This document shows, in pieces, positions 1 through 7,214 of a DNA stretch of 16,968 nt. The notes below the pieces were generated by a model. That model saw nothing but the letters and a program-made list of their open reading frames with translations. It did not search any database and was not told where the DNA came from. Position 1 is the first letter of the stretch. Every line of letters starts with the position of its first letter. This stretch comes from an uncultured Labedella sp. (GTDB lineage: Bacteria > Actinomycetota > Actinomycetes > Actinomycetales > Microbacteriaceae): positions 1 to 16,968 of the forward strand of contig CAKTZW010000007.1 in the NCBI GenBank assembly GCA_934636065.1, written 5' to 3'. The translations under genes and the position numbers were made by a program.

Positions 1-485
1 GCGCCGGCTACATCAGCCAGATCGAGAACGGCCAGGCCACCAACCCCAGCCTGGGCGTCATCCGCTCCATAGCGGACGCGTTCGGGTTCACGTGGCTGGA
101 GCTGTTCCAGCCCGCTCCGGAACACGGCCGTGTGCTCCGTCGCTCCGAGCGGCCGCACCTGTTCTCGGACGGGGGCATCAGTCACTTCGGAATCACACAG
201 CCGCCGGTGGGCAACGTCGAAGTGCTGGTGTCCGAGTACGAGCCGGACGCCCGCACGGGCGGTCCCGACTACACGCACGGCGATTCGCAGGAGATCTGCC
301 TCGTGACCCGGGGCGAGATCACCCTCACGATCGGCGACGAGACACACGTGCTCGAAGCCGGCGACAGCGTCGAGTACCGCACCTCGGTGCCGCACGCGCT
401 CCACAACTCCGGCGGCGACACCGCCGAAGCCGTCTGGATCGTCACCCCGCCGTCTGTCCCGCATCGTCGACGCGGCTCCAACTGA
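1..485 (+). CDS. XRE-family regulator with C-terminal cupin domain (5' truncated)
   Basis: The reading frame is already open at the left edge (codons begin at base 3) and gives 160 residues to a TGA. The first residues, GYISQIENG followed by PSLGVIRSIADAF, are the recognition helix and last helices of an HTH_3 (Cro/CI-type) domain. A cupin_2 beta-barrel follows, with HGDSQEICLVTRGEITLTIG, an EAGDSVEY segment and PHALHN. Proteins of this layout are DNA-binding repressors or activators whose cupin senses a small ligand. The gene lies 95 bp upstream of a co-directional transporter/amidohydrolase operon, so it is the natural candidate regulator of that operon, but this is inferred from position only. 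The start and most of the HTH lie outside the window. The family call is secure; the ligand is unknown. Confidence 0.9.
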   Translation, partial: AGYISQIENGQATNPSLGVIRSIADAFGFTWLELFQPAPEHGRVLRRSERPHLFSDGGISHFGITQPPVGNVEVLVSEYEPDARTGGPDYTHGDSQEICLVTRGEITLTIGDETHVLEAGDSVEYRTSVPHALHNSGGDTAEAVWIVTPPSVPHRRRGSN

Positions 486-498
486 CCAGCCTCTCCAC

Positions 499-516
499 GC
501 GTCGATCCGTCGACGC
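499..516. promoter_or_regulatory. Inverted repeat upstream of transporter operon
   Basis: A perfect 7-bp dyad (GCGTCGA, 4-nt spacer TCCG, TCGACGC) sits in the 95-bp gap between the XRE/cupin gene and the lipoprotein start. It could be an operator for the XRE/cupin protein or a small mRNA stem. No clear -35/-10 pair is visible beside it. Sequences of this composition are common by chance in such GC-rich DNA. Confidence 0.25.
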
Positions 517-580
517 CGCCCTCGGCGTACCCGCTCGCCGATCATCCAGTCACTCTCCGCCCTCATCCCCAGGAGCAGAA

Positions 581-1672
581 ATGAGTCCCAAGCACCCCAC
601 CATCGCCGTCCTGCTGACGGCGACGCTCGCTCTCACCGGCTGTGCCGGTCAGGCCACCTCTGCGGGCGGTGACGCCCTCGAATCCGTGCGCTTCGCCCTC
701 CCGACCCAGATGGGCGCCAACAACGCGCCCCTCGCCGTCGCCTCGGCGTTCGGCTACTTCGAGGACGAGGGCCTCGACGTGGAGATCATCAACACCTCCG
801 ACTCCGCCTCCATCGTCCAGGGCGTCGACGCGGGCTCGATCGAGATCGGAAGCACCCCGCCGGAGCCGCTCTGGCAGGCCGTGGCCTCCGGCGAGGACGT
901 GACGCTCATCTACAACTACATCCGCCAGCAGACCGGGTCCATCGTGTCGCTCGCGGACGGACCGGTGCAGACACTCGACGATCTCGAGGGTCGTTCGATC
1001 GGCCAGTCGAGTCTCGGTTCCAGCAACCTCCTGCTCTCGAACGGGATCCTCGCCTCCGCCGGACTCGAGGAGGACACCGACTTCACCAACATCGCCGTCG
1101 GCACGGGCGCGGCCGCACTGCAGGCGCTCGAGTCCGATCAGGTGCAGGCGCTCTCGCTGTGGGACACCGAGTACGCGGCCTTCGAGGCGACGGGTGCCGA
1201 GTTCAACTACTTCACGACCGACGAGGTCGAGCAGTTGTTCTCCACCACCTACTTCACGTCTCCGGACTACCTCGAGGAGAGCTCGGATGCGATCGCCGGC
1301 TTCGGCCGCGCGATGGCGAAGGGCACGCTGTTCACGGCCACCAATCCCGAGGCCGCCCTCCGCATCATGTACGAGAGCTATCCCGAGACACGCCTCGCCG
1401 GCGTGAGCGAGGACGAGCAGCTCGCCACCGATCTGGTCGCCCTCGAACGTCGCATCGTGCTCCTCGAGGCGGGTGACCCGCAGGGCAACAGCAGTTGGGG
1501 GAACTACGACCCCGCCGCCGTCGAGGCCTGGGCGGACTTCGCCTACGACGCCGGGATCATCGACACCGAGATCGAAGCGCAGGAGCACGTGAGCAACGAC
1601 CTCGTCGAGCAGTACAACGATTTCGACGCCGAGAGCGTCATCGCCGAGGCCACCGAATGGAGTGCCGAATGA
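581..1672 (+). CDS. ABC transporter substrate-binding lipoprotein (NMT1/SsuA/TauA type)
   Basis: The product is 363 residues and binds solute outside the membrane for the ABC importer encoded downstream. It starts at ATG 581, preceded by AGGAG at 571-575. Upstream in-frame codons are rejected because they overlap the cupin gene and lack a signal sequence. The signal peptide is short and hydrophobic and ends in the lipobox LTGC, with the lipidated Cys at residue 21. Next come VRFALPTQMGANNAPLAVA and FGYFEDEGLDVEI, typical of the NMT1/THI5-like and SsuA/TauA/NrtA periplasmic-binding fold, then GSIEIGSTPPEPLWQA and a LEGRSIG segment. Known relatives bind sulfonates, nitrate, taurine or pyrimidine precursors, and the ligand here cannot be read from sequence. 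Its stop overlaps the next start (ATGA). Family call secure; substrate unknown. Confidence 0.93.
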   Translation: MSPKHPTIAVLLTATLALTGCAGQATSAGGDALESVRFALPTQMGANNAPLAVASAFGYFEDEGLDVEIINTSDSASIVQGVDAGSIEIGSTPPEPLWQAVASGEDVTLIYNYIRQQTGSIVSLADGPVQTLDDLEGRSIGQSSLGSSNLLLSNGILASAGLEEDTDFTNIAVGTGAAALQALESDQVQALSLWDTEYAAFEATGAEFNYFTTDEVEQLFSTTYFTSPDYLEESSDAIAGFGRAMAKGTLFTATNPEAALRIMYESYPETRLAGVSEDEQLATDLVALERRIVLLEAGDPQGNSSWGNYDPAAVEAWADFAYDAGIIDTEIEAQEHVSNDLVEQYNDFDAESVIAEATEWSAE

Positions 1673-3006
1673 CCGACGCAGACCTCACCTTCAGCGACGG
1701 GGTTCCCGCTGTCGACCACCACAGCCACGCCGGCTACATCCGTCCCGGACAGCGTGTCGAAGGCATCGACATGTACGAGATCGAGAACGCGATGAGTCAT
1801 GTCGAGGCCAAGATCCCGCACGCGCACTACCAGGAGTACATGTCCGCGGTCGAATCGCACGACCAGGAGCGCACGCGCGAGTTGGCGCAACGTTTCGGGA
1901 TCCCCGCCCTCATCGAGGAGAGCCTGCGCTTCCAGTCGACCTCGGTGCATGCCGTCGCGCTCGCGGAGGGCAGCCGAGCCCTGTACGGCGACCTCTCCCG
2001 CGACCAGCTGATCGAGGCGAGCAAACGGGAGCGGCTGGAGGACGCGACGGCGCTGTACGACCGCGCGCTGCACCTGTCCGGGACGACGAGTGTGCTGACC
2101 GACATCCCGGAGATCGACGCCGAGCTCTGGCCGCACTCGCGCTACAAGCCGATCGGACGCATCGATCCCTACCTGTATCCCTTTGGTCACCCGACCTACA
2201 CCGGGCGCGGCACCGACACGCCGCGCTTCCGCCGCATCTTCTCGACAGTGCTCGACCGTCAGCTCGAGATCGTCGGACTGTCGCAGCGCCCCACGACGCT
2301 CGGCGAGTATCGGGAGTTCGTGCGTCGTGCTCTCGAGCTCCGGCGTGAGTCCGGTTTCGTCGGGCTCAAGATCGCCTCCGCCTACGTGCGCTCGCTCGCC
2401 TTCGAACGCGTCGACGACGAGACGGCGGACGCCGCGTGGCGCACGCTGGCCACGGCCGGCGAGCTCGACCCGACGGCACACAAGGCGTTGAGCGATTTCC
2501 TCACCTTCGAGATCGCGGAATGGGCGAACGACGAGGGCGTCCCGTTGCAGATCCACTCGGGCATGGGTCACGCCGAGCCCGGGCTCAAGATCACGGGCGC
2601 CAACCCTCTGCTGCTCGAGCCGCTCCTCGGAGACGCGCGCCTCAATCGGCTCCGGGTCATCCTCATCCACGGCGGATTCCCGTACAGCTCATCCCTCACC
2701 GCGCTCGCGCAGATGTACGGCAACGTCCATCTCGACTATTCGTGGATGACGTACCTGCAGCACCACACCATGACCAGAGTGCTCGAGGAGTGGCTCGAGC
2801 TTCTCCCCGCCAACAAGGTCATGTACGGCTCCGACACGGGGTCACCGGAGATGCACTACGCCTCGACGATGCGTGCGCGCGCCGGGCTCGACCGGGTGCT
2901 GACGAGCGGCGTCCGCGACGGGCTCTGGTCGGTGCGTCAGGCCGGATGGCTCGCCGAGCGAGTGATGCACCAGAACCTCCTCGACGTCTACGGGATCGAC
3001 GGATGA
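1669..3006 (+). CDS. Amidohydrolase family protein (metal-dependent TIM-barrel hydrolase)
   Basis: The product is 445 residues and belongs to the amidohydrolase_2 group, whose members hydrolyse or decarboxylate amide, lactone or aromatic acid substrates with a divalent metal. Visible metal-site elements are H18 and H20 (DHHSH near the N-terminus), K234 (GLKIASAYVR), H296 and H301 (QIHSGMGH), H334 (ILIHGGFP) and D389 (YGSDTG). Length and the late SDTG motif resemble the FluG-type N-terminal amidohydrolases. The start is ATG 1669, overlapping the lipoprotein stop by 4 bp, so translation is probably coupled. The gene lies between the binding protein and the ATPase of one importer, which suggests the enzyme processes the imported compound in the cytoplasm (no signal peptide is seen). 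The exact reaction is not predictable. Confidence 0.9.
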   Translation: MTDADLTFSDGVPAVDHHSHAGYIRPGQRVEGIDMYEIENAMSHVEAKIPHAHYQEYMSAVESHDQERTRELAQRFGIPALIEESLRFQSTSVHAVALAEGSRALYGDLSRDQLIEASKRERLEDATALYDRALHLSGTTSVLTDIPEIDAELWPHSRYKPIGRIDPYLYPFGHPTYTGRGTDTPRFRRIFSTVLDRQLEIVGLSQRPTTLGEYREFVRRALELRRESGFVGLKIASAYVRSLAFERVDDETADAAWRTLATAGELDPTAHKALSDFLTFEIAEWANDEGVPLQIHSGMGHAEPGLKITGANPLLLEPLLGDARLNRLRVILIHGGFPYSSSLTALAQMYGNVHLDYSWMTYLQHHTMTRVLEEWLELLPANKVMYGSDTGSPEMHYASTMRARAGLDRVLTSGVRDGLWSVRQAGWLAERVMHQNLLDVYGIDG

Positions 3007-3767
3007 GCGCCCTCGTCGAGCTCTCGCAGCTCAGTAAGGTCTACCGCACCAGGACGGGCGACGTCACGGCGCTGTCGGATGTCGACCTGCGCATCCGCGA
3101 GGGCGAGTTCCTCGCCATCGTCGGACCGAGCGGATGCGGCAAGACCACGCTTCTCAAGATCCTCGCCGGCCTCGAACAGCACACCTCCGGGAGCGGGACC
3201 CTCGGCGGCCGAGCACTGGGCACGCCGAGCGGCGACGCGGGGATGGTGTTCCAGAAGGCGACGCTCCTGCCATGGCTCGACATCCTCGACAACGTGCTGT
3301 TGCCGTTGTCGCTGAAACGCCGGGTCTCCGCGGCGGACCGTGAGCACGGCCGGGCGCTGCTGCGGATGGTCGGGCTCGAGGACTTCGCCGGCAAGCGCCC
3401 GGGCGAGCTGTCGGGCGGCATGCAGCAGCGAGCCGCGATCTGCCGGGCACTCGTCCACGATCCGTCATTGCTGCTGATGGACGAGCCGTTCGGCGCACTC
3501 GATGCGATGACCCGCGACAGTCTGAACGTCGAGGTCAACCGCATCTGGCGGGAGACGCACAAGACCGCCGTGCTGATCACGCACTCGATTCCCGAAGCGG
3601 TGTTCCTCGCCGAACGGGTGATCGTCATGAGCGCCCGACCCGGGCGGATCGTCGACGAGATCGTCGTTCCGTTCGGCCGTGAGCGGGGACCCGATCTGAT
3701 GGGCAGCCCGGAGTTCGCCGCACTCAGCGCTCGGATCCGTGGGCACTTCGAGGTGAGGGTCGCATGA
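3003..3767 (+). CDS. ABC transporter ATP-binding protein (SsuB/TauB/NrtD type)
   Basis: The product is 254 residues, a normal length for an importer ATPase, and powers the importer made with the flanking lipoprotein and permease. All nucleotide-binding elements are intact: Walker A GPSGCGKTT (41-49), Q-loop MVFQ (81-84) followed by LLPWLDILDNV, signature LSGGMQQR (136-143), Walker B LLLMDEP (156-162), D-loop GALD (164-167) and switch His194 (ITHS). The LLPW segment and the SARPGRIV C-terminal stretch are typical of the nitrate/sulfonate/taurine subfamily. It starts at ATG 3003, overlapping the amidohydrolase stop by 4 bp, and its own stop overlaps the permease start in the same way. Confidence 0.96.
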   Translation: MSALVELSQLSKVYRTRTGDVTALSDVDLRIREGEFLAIVGPSGCGKTTLLKILAGLEQHTSGSGTLGGRALGTPSGDAGMVFQKATLLPWLDILDNVLLPLSLKRRVSAADREHGRALLRMVGLEDFAGKRPGELSGGMQQRAAICRALVHDPSLLLMDEPFGALDAMTRDSLNVEVNRIWRETHKTAVLITHSIPEAVFLAERVIVMSARPGRIVDEIVVPFGRERGPDLMGSPEFAALSARIRGHFEVRVA

Positions 3768-4603
3768 CCGCGACGTCCACTCCGCCGGCCACCACCACGA
3801 CCACGACCGCGACCGCGTCGCCTCGGCGTCGCTTCGGCATGAGCCGCGGCACGCAGACACTCGGTGCGCTCGGCGTGCTCGGCGCCGTGCTGCTCGCCTG
3901 GCAGTTCCTCCCCACGCTGCTCGACACCCCGTCCTACGTCATGCCCGTGCTGAGCGATGTGCTCGTGGCGCTGTTCGACCCCGCTGCACTGCCGCGCTAT
4001 CTGGAGCACGGTGCCGCGACGATGACCGAGGTGGGCCTCGGCCTCGTCATCGGCGTCGCGCTCGGTCTCGTGCTCGCCGTGACGCTCGCGAACCTGCCCA
4101 CCGTGTACGGGATCGTCTTCCCCTACATCGTGGCGATCGAGTCGATCCCGAAGGTGGCGATCGCGCCCCTGTTCATCATCTGGTTCGGGTTCGGGCTGCC
4201 TTCGAAGGTCGTCGTCGTCGTGCTGCTGGCGTTCTTCCCCGTGCTGGTCAACACCATCCACGGCTTGCGGAGCGTCGATCGCGACCAGATCGATCTGTTC
4301 AGGGTCAACGGTGCGTCGAGCCTGCAGCTGCGCCTCCGGCTCATGATCCCCGCCGCGTTGCCGCAGATCTTCAGCGGCCTCGAACTCGCCGTCGCGAGCG
4401 CGATGATCGGCGCGATCGTCGCGGAGTTCGTGGGTGCGCAGCAGGGGCTCGGCGTGCTCATCCTGCAGGCGCAGGGGCGCATGGAGACCCCAGCGGTGTT
4501 CGCGCTCCTCATCATCCTGTCGGCGCTCGGCATCCTGCTGAACCTGCTCGTGCGCGTGACGCGGCGCCTCGTCGTCAGTTGGGAACCGAGCGGTCAGAAG
4601 TGA
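3764..4603 (+). CDS. ABC transporter permease (SsuC/TauC type)
   Basis: The product is 279 residues and is the inner-membrane component of the importer. The N-terminus is a Thr-rich cytoplasmic stretch (10-18) with basic RRR. Hydrophobic segments follow around 32-50, 88-110, 115-140, 147-165, 205-225 and 245-265. The EAA-type coupling loop that contacts the ATPase is at about 177-200, with the central Gly183 and the IPAALP ending. The IESIPKVAIAPLFIIWFGFG segment is characteristic of the sulfonate/nitrate/taurine permease family. It is the last gene of the operon: its TGA at 4601 is followed within a few bases by a strong hairpin. Confidence 0.95.
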   Translation: MTATSTPPATTTTTTATASPRRRFGMSRGTQTLGALGVLGAVLLAWQFLPTLLDTPSYVMPVLSDVLVALFDPAALPRYLEHGAATMTEVGLGLVIGVALGLVLAVTLANLPTVYGIVFPYIVAIESIPKVAIAPLFIIWFGFGLPSKVVVVVLLAFFPVLVNTIHGLRSVDRDQIDLFRVNGASSLQLRLRLMIPAALPQIFSGLELAVASAMIGAIVAEFVGAQQGLGVLILQAQGRMETPAVFALLIILSALGILLNLLVRVTRRLVVSWEPSGQK

Positions 4604-4606
4604 AAG

Positions 4607-4644
4607 GGGCGGGGTGGAGGGCCGCAGAGCACTCCACCCCGCCC
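4607..4644. terminator. Bidirectional hairpin between convergent genes
   Basis: A perfect stem (GGGCGGGGTGGAG at 4607-4619 against CTCCACCCCGCCC at 4632-4644, 13 bp, 12-nt loop) fills the 42-bp gap between the permease stop and the convergent CCA-enzyme stop. On the - strand it is followed by CTTT, on the + strand by no T-run. It probably ends both transcripts, more classically the - strand one. Confidence 0.75.
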
Positions 4645-4645
4645 G

Positions 4646-6079
4646 TCAGACCTGGTCCGCGCGCCCTGACCACCACTCGAGCAGGCGGCGCTCCGCCTCC
4701 TCCTCGCCGAGCGGGCCCTCGTCGAGACGCAGCTCGAGGAGGAAGCGGTACGCCTCTCCGACGACGCGCCCCGGTCGGACGCCCAGGACCTCCTGGATGC
4801 GGTTGCCGTCGAGCTCCGGTCGCACTGCGTCGATCTCCTCCTGCTCGCGCAGGTCGGCGATGCGGTGCTCCAGATCGTCGTACGCAAATCCGAGCCGGTC
4901 GGCCTTCCGTCGATTCCGCGTCGTGACGTCGGCGCGCGTGAGCATGTGCAGCCGCTCGAGGAGCGGACCAGCGTCCCGCACGTAGCGGCGGACGGCGGAG
5001 TCGCTCCACGCCGCCTCGGTGTAGCCGAAGAAGCGGAGGTGCAGCTCCACGAGCCGGGCGACGTCGCGGATGGTGTCGCCGTCGTAGCGCAAGGCGGTGA
5101 GGCGCTTCTTCGCGAGCTTCGCGCCCACGATGTCGTGGTGGTAGAACGTGACGCCGCCCGGTTCGGTGCGCTTGGTGGCGGGCTTGCCGATGTCGTGCAG
5201 CAGGGCCGCGAGGCGAAGCGTGACGTCCGGCTCCTCCCCCGGGTGCCGCTCCTTCTCGTACCCGATCGCCTGATCCAGCACCGTCAGGGAGTGCTCGTAC
5301 ACGTCCTTGTGATGATGGTGCTCGTCGATCTCGAGCCGGAGCGCGGGGATCTCGGGCAGGAAGCGCTCGGCGAGACCGGTGTCGACGAGGAGTCGGATGC
5401 CGTTCCGCGGCGCGTCGGTGCTGAGGAGCTTCGTGAGCTCGCCCTGGATGCGCTCGGCGCTCACGATGTCGAGCGTCGCCGCCCGTTCGGCCATCGCGGC
5501 CCGCACCTCCTCGTGGACCGAGAAGCCGAGCTGCCCCGCGAAACGGGCGGCCCGGAGCATGCGCAGGGGGTCGTCCCCGAAACTCACGTCGGGGTCGATG
5601 GGCGTGCGGAGGACTCCGGCCACGAGGTCCTCGACGCCGCCGGACGGATCGACGAGGGCCACCTCCGGGACGCGCAGCGCCATCGCGTTGACGGTGAAGT
5701 CGCGGCGGGCGAGGTCGCCCTCGAGTGAATCGCCGAACGCGACCACGGGCTTGCGGGTCGTGCCGTCGTACTCGTCGGCACGGTAGGTGGTGATCTCGAC
5801 GGTCTCGCCGTCCACCCGAGCGCCGATGGTGCCGAAGTCGCGACCGATGTCCCACTGCGCCGTGGAGATCGGCGTGACGATCCGCAGGATCTCGTCGGGA
5901 CGCGCATCGGTGGTGAAGTCGAGGTCGTTCGTGCCGCGACCGAGCATCGCGTCCCGCACGGGACCGCCGACGAGTGCGAGCTCGTGGCCCGCGTCGCGGA
6001 AGGCTGTGGCGAGAGCGGTGACGGTGGGAAGGCCGGCGAGGGTCTGCAGGCGCACGAGTGCCTCCGCCATCTTCACCAT
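4646..6079 (-). CDS. cca: CCA tRNA nucleotidyltransferase
   Basis: The product is 477 residues and adds or repairs the 3'-CCA end of tRNAs using CTP and ATP. The class II nucleotidyltransferase head has VGGPVRDAMLGR and the catalytic DLDFTT. It is followed by the RRDFTVNAMAL segment, the RMLRAARFAGQLGF motif of the poly(A) polymerase/CCA family, and a C-terminal HD domain (HHHHKDVYEHSL, ALLHDIGKP). Length fits the actinobacterial enzymes that carry an HD domain. Three in-frame ATGs lie at 6088, 6079 and 6070. I chose 6079 because a TACGAT hexamer ends exactly 7 nt upstream, a leaderless-promoter arrangement, and no good ribosome binding site precedes any of the three. Essential in most actinobacteria. 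The function call is secure; the start is less so. Confidence 0.95.
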   Translation of the reverse strand: MVKMAEALVRLQTLAGLPTVTALATAFRDAGHELALVGGPVRDAMLGRGTNDLDFTTDARPDEILRIVTPISTAQWDIGRDFGTIGARVDGETVEITTYRADEYDGTTRKPVVAFGDSLEGDLARRDFTVNAMALRVPEVALVDPSGGVEDLVAGVLRTPIDPDVSFGDDPLRMLRAARFAGQLGFSVHEEVRAAMAERAATLDIVSAERIQGELTKLLSTDAPRNGIRLLVDTGLAERFLPEIPALRLEIDEHHHHKDVYEHSLTVLDQAIGYEKERHPGEEPDVTLRLAALLHDIGKPATKRTEPGGVTFYHHDIVGAKLAKKRLTALRYDGDTIRDVARLVELHLRFFGYTEAAWSDSAVRRYVRDAGPLLERLHMLTRADVTTRNRRKADRLGFAYDDLEHRIADLREQEEIDAVRPELDGNRIQEVLGVRPGRVVGEAYRFLLELRLDEGPLGEEEAERRLLEWWSGRADQV

Positions 6080-6086
6080 GCGGACC

Positions 6087-6092
6087 ATCGTA
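6087..6092 (-). promoter_or_regulatory. -10 hexamer TACGAT, leaderless promoter of CCA enzyme
   Basis: TACGAT fits the actinobacterial TANNNT -10 consensus and is followed by 7 nt (GGTCCGC) and then ATG at 6079, so transcription would begin at the start codon. The hexamer overlaps an alternative upstream ATG. No recognisable -35 box. Three other genes in the window share this spacing. Confidence 0.5.
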
Positions 6093-6098
6093 TCGGGG

Positions 6099-6139
6099 GC
6101 GCTCCCCGGGCCCGCGCCGCCCTCGGAGGCCGGGGACGC
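6099..6139 (-). terminator. Imperfect GC-rich hairpin after the lytic transglycosylase gene
   Basis: GCGCTCCCCGG (6099-6109) pairs with CCGGGGACGC (6130-6139) with one bulged base and a 20-nt loop. It lies between the transglycosylase stop and the CCA-enzyme promoter. There is no T-run, so it is only a possible terminator. Confidence 0.3.
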
Positions 6140-6152
6140 TCGAACGGAGTCG

Positions 6153-6920
6153 TCAGCCGTTCGCGGCGTCGGCGTACCGGTCCGCGAAGTCGGCGACCGA
6201 GGCGTTGTACTCGCGGTTCGGGTTGTACGCGTGGATCGCGGCGATCCAGTCGTCCCGCTGCGTGAGATCGCGTTCGTGCAGGCAGAGATAGCGCGCCGCC
6301 GTCAGCACCGCGTCGTCGATCTGCTGCGGGTCCGCCGTCCCGTCGACGTCGCCGTCCGAGCCGATGCCCGACCACGTGGACGGGATGAACTGCATCGGGC
6401 CGACGGCCCTGTCCCATTCGGCGTCGCCGTCGAGCGCTCCCCCGTCGGTGTCCGGGATGGCGAGCACGCCGTCCCCGTCGAGGGGGATCCCGACGATCGG
6501 AGGCGTCGCGCGGCCCGCGTCGTCGAGGGCCGAGTCGAAGATCGTCGCGTGCACCGTCTCGACGCGCCCGATCGCGGCGAGGGTCGTCCACTCGAGGCGG
6601 CACGCCGGCTGCTCGTCGGCCAGGCGCAGGGCGGCACCGGCGTACGCGGACAACGGACGGATGGGGATGCCGGTGCGGCCGGCGATCTCCGCCACCCAGT
6701 CCGGATCGGCGAGGTCCGCGATGGAGCGGGAGGCCGGCAGGGGGATCGCGTCGATGCGGTTCGCTTCCACGATCGGGTCGGTGGCACCGGGTGGGCCGCC
6801 CGCCTCGTCGCTCGGTCGAGGGCCGCCGACTGCGAGCGCCACGAGGGCGGCTATGACCACGACGACGAGCGCCGAGGCGATGACGGTGGTCACGACGAGG
6901 CCGCGCGTCGCGGGGCGCAT
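6153..6920 (-). CDS. Membrane-anchored lytic murein transglycosylase
   Basis: The product is 255 residues and is predicted to cleave peptidoglycan glycan strands outside the membrane. One N-terminal membrane anchor (about 7-31) is followed by a Pro/Gly-rich linker and an SLT/MltB-like domain. Seen are AAIGRVETVHA with candidate catalytic Glu121, VGPMQFIPSTW (173-183), DVDGTADPQQIDDAV, the cysteine pair C107/C213, and AIHAYNPNREYNASVADFADRYA near the C-terminus. These match the family's order of motifs, although the Glu context reads ETVH where many relatives have ESNH. I chose ATG 6920, which has GGAGG just upstream. An ATG at 7022 would add a 34-residue Arg/Thr-rich cytoplasmic tail and cannot be excluded. 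Confidence 0.88.
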   Translation of the reverse strand: MRPATRGLVVTTVIASALVVVVIAALVALAVGGPRPSDEAGGPPGATDPIVEANRIDAIPLPASRSIADLADPDWVAEIAGRTGIPIRPLSAYAGAALRLADEQPACRLEWTTLAAIGRVETVHATIFDSALDDAGRATPPIVGIPLDGDGVLAIPDTDGGALDGDAEWDRAVGPMQFIPSTWSGIGSDGDVDGTADPQQIDDAVLTAARYLCLHERDLTQRDDWIAAIHAYNPNREYNASVADFADRYADAANG

Positions 6921-7018
6921 ACGCCTCCGACGGGAGACTGGTGAGCGCCTCACGGTCGTCCGCGGAGTCGTCCGCGGAGCCGTCCGCGAGGGCCGGCCAC
7001 GACCACGATCACCGCGAC

Positions 7019-7075
7019 TCATCCGCGGCACCGCAGAGAGGTGCGGGCGGACGGCATGGGGCACGGGTGGGGCAT
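7019..7075 (-). other. Possible upstream leader peptide for lytic transglycosylase
   Basis: An 18-codon ORF runs from ATG 7075 to a TGA that overlaps the alternative transglycosylase ATG at 7022 in an ATGA arrangement. It begins a few bases after the predicted transcription start of the TACACT promoter. If translated it could couple translation to the 7022 start. It has no recognisable peptide features and may be fortuitous. Confidence 0.2.
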
Positions 7076-7085
7076 GGCGCTCACG

Positions 7086-7091
7086 AGTGTA
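7086..7091 (-). promoter_or_regulatory. Candidate -10 hexamer TACACT upstream of lytic transglycosylase
   Basis: TACACT fits TANNNT and lies between the hairpins that end the surface-protein transcript and the transglycosylase gene, where a promoter is expected. Transcription would start near 7078, giving a leader of about 55 nt to ATG 7022 or about 160 nt to ATG 6920. No -35 element is seen. Confidence 0.3.
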
Positions 7092-7123
7092 GACGGCACG
7101 ACTGTCCGCGGGCTGCGCTCGAA

Positions 7124-7172
7124 CGACGAGGAGCCCGTCACGGCGGCCTCAGCCGTGACGGGCTCCTCGTCG
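7124..7172 (-). terminator. Perfect 21-bp hairpin downstream of surface-protein gene
   Basis: The arms 7124-7144 and 7152-7172 are perfect reverse complements (21 bp) with a 7-nt loop GGCCTCA. On the - strand the stem is followed by TTC only. It is the second of two hairpins met by transcripts leaving the surface-protein gene and is the strongest stem in the window. Confidence 0.75.
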
Positions 7173-7210
7173 GACGGGAGGGACGACCGATCATGCGTCC
7201 CTCCCGTCCG
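7171..7210 (-). terminator. Perfect 15-bp hairpin immediately after surface-protein stop
   Basis: CGGACGGGAGGGACG (7171-7185) pairs perfectly with CGTCCCTCCCGTCCG (7196-7210), loop 10 nt, starting 5 bp after the surface-protein stop codon. It shares its outer CG (7171-7172) with the neighbouring 21-bp hairpin, so the two stems abut. No T-run. Probably a terminator or a 3'-end stabilising structure. Confidence 0.65.
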
Positions 7211-7214
7211 GTCC

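Noticed and set aside
92..580. Extension of the lipoprotein frame upstream to base 92
   Set aside because: It overlaps the XRE/cupin gene in another frame, is Arg-rich and would bury the lipoprotein signal peptide.
3041..4261. A 406-residue - strand frame across the ABC ATPase and permease genes
   Set aside because: It overlaps two genes with intact motifs and has a charged low-complexity composition typical of antisense frames.
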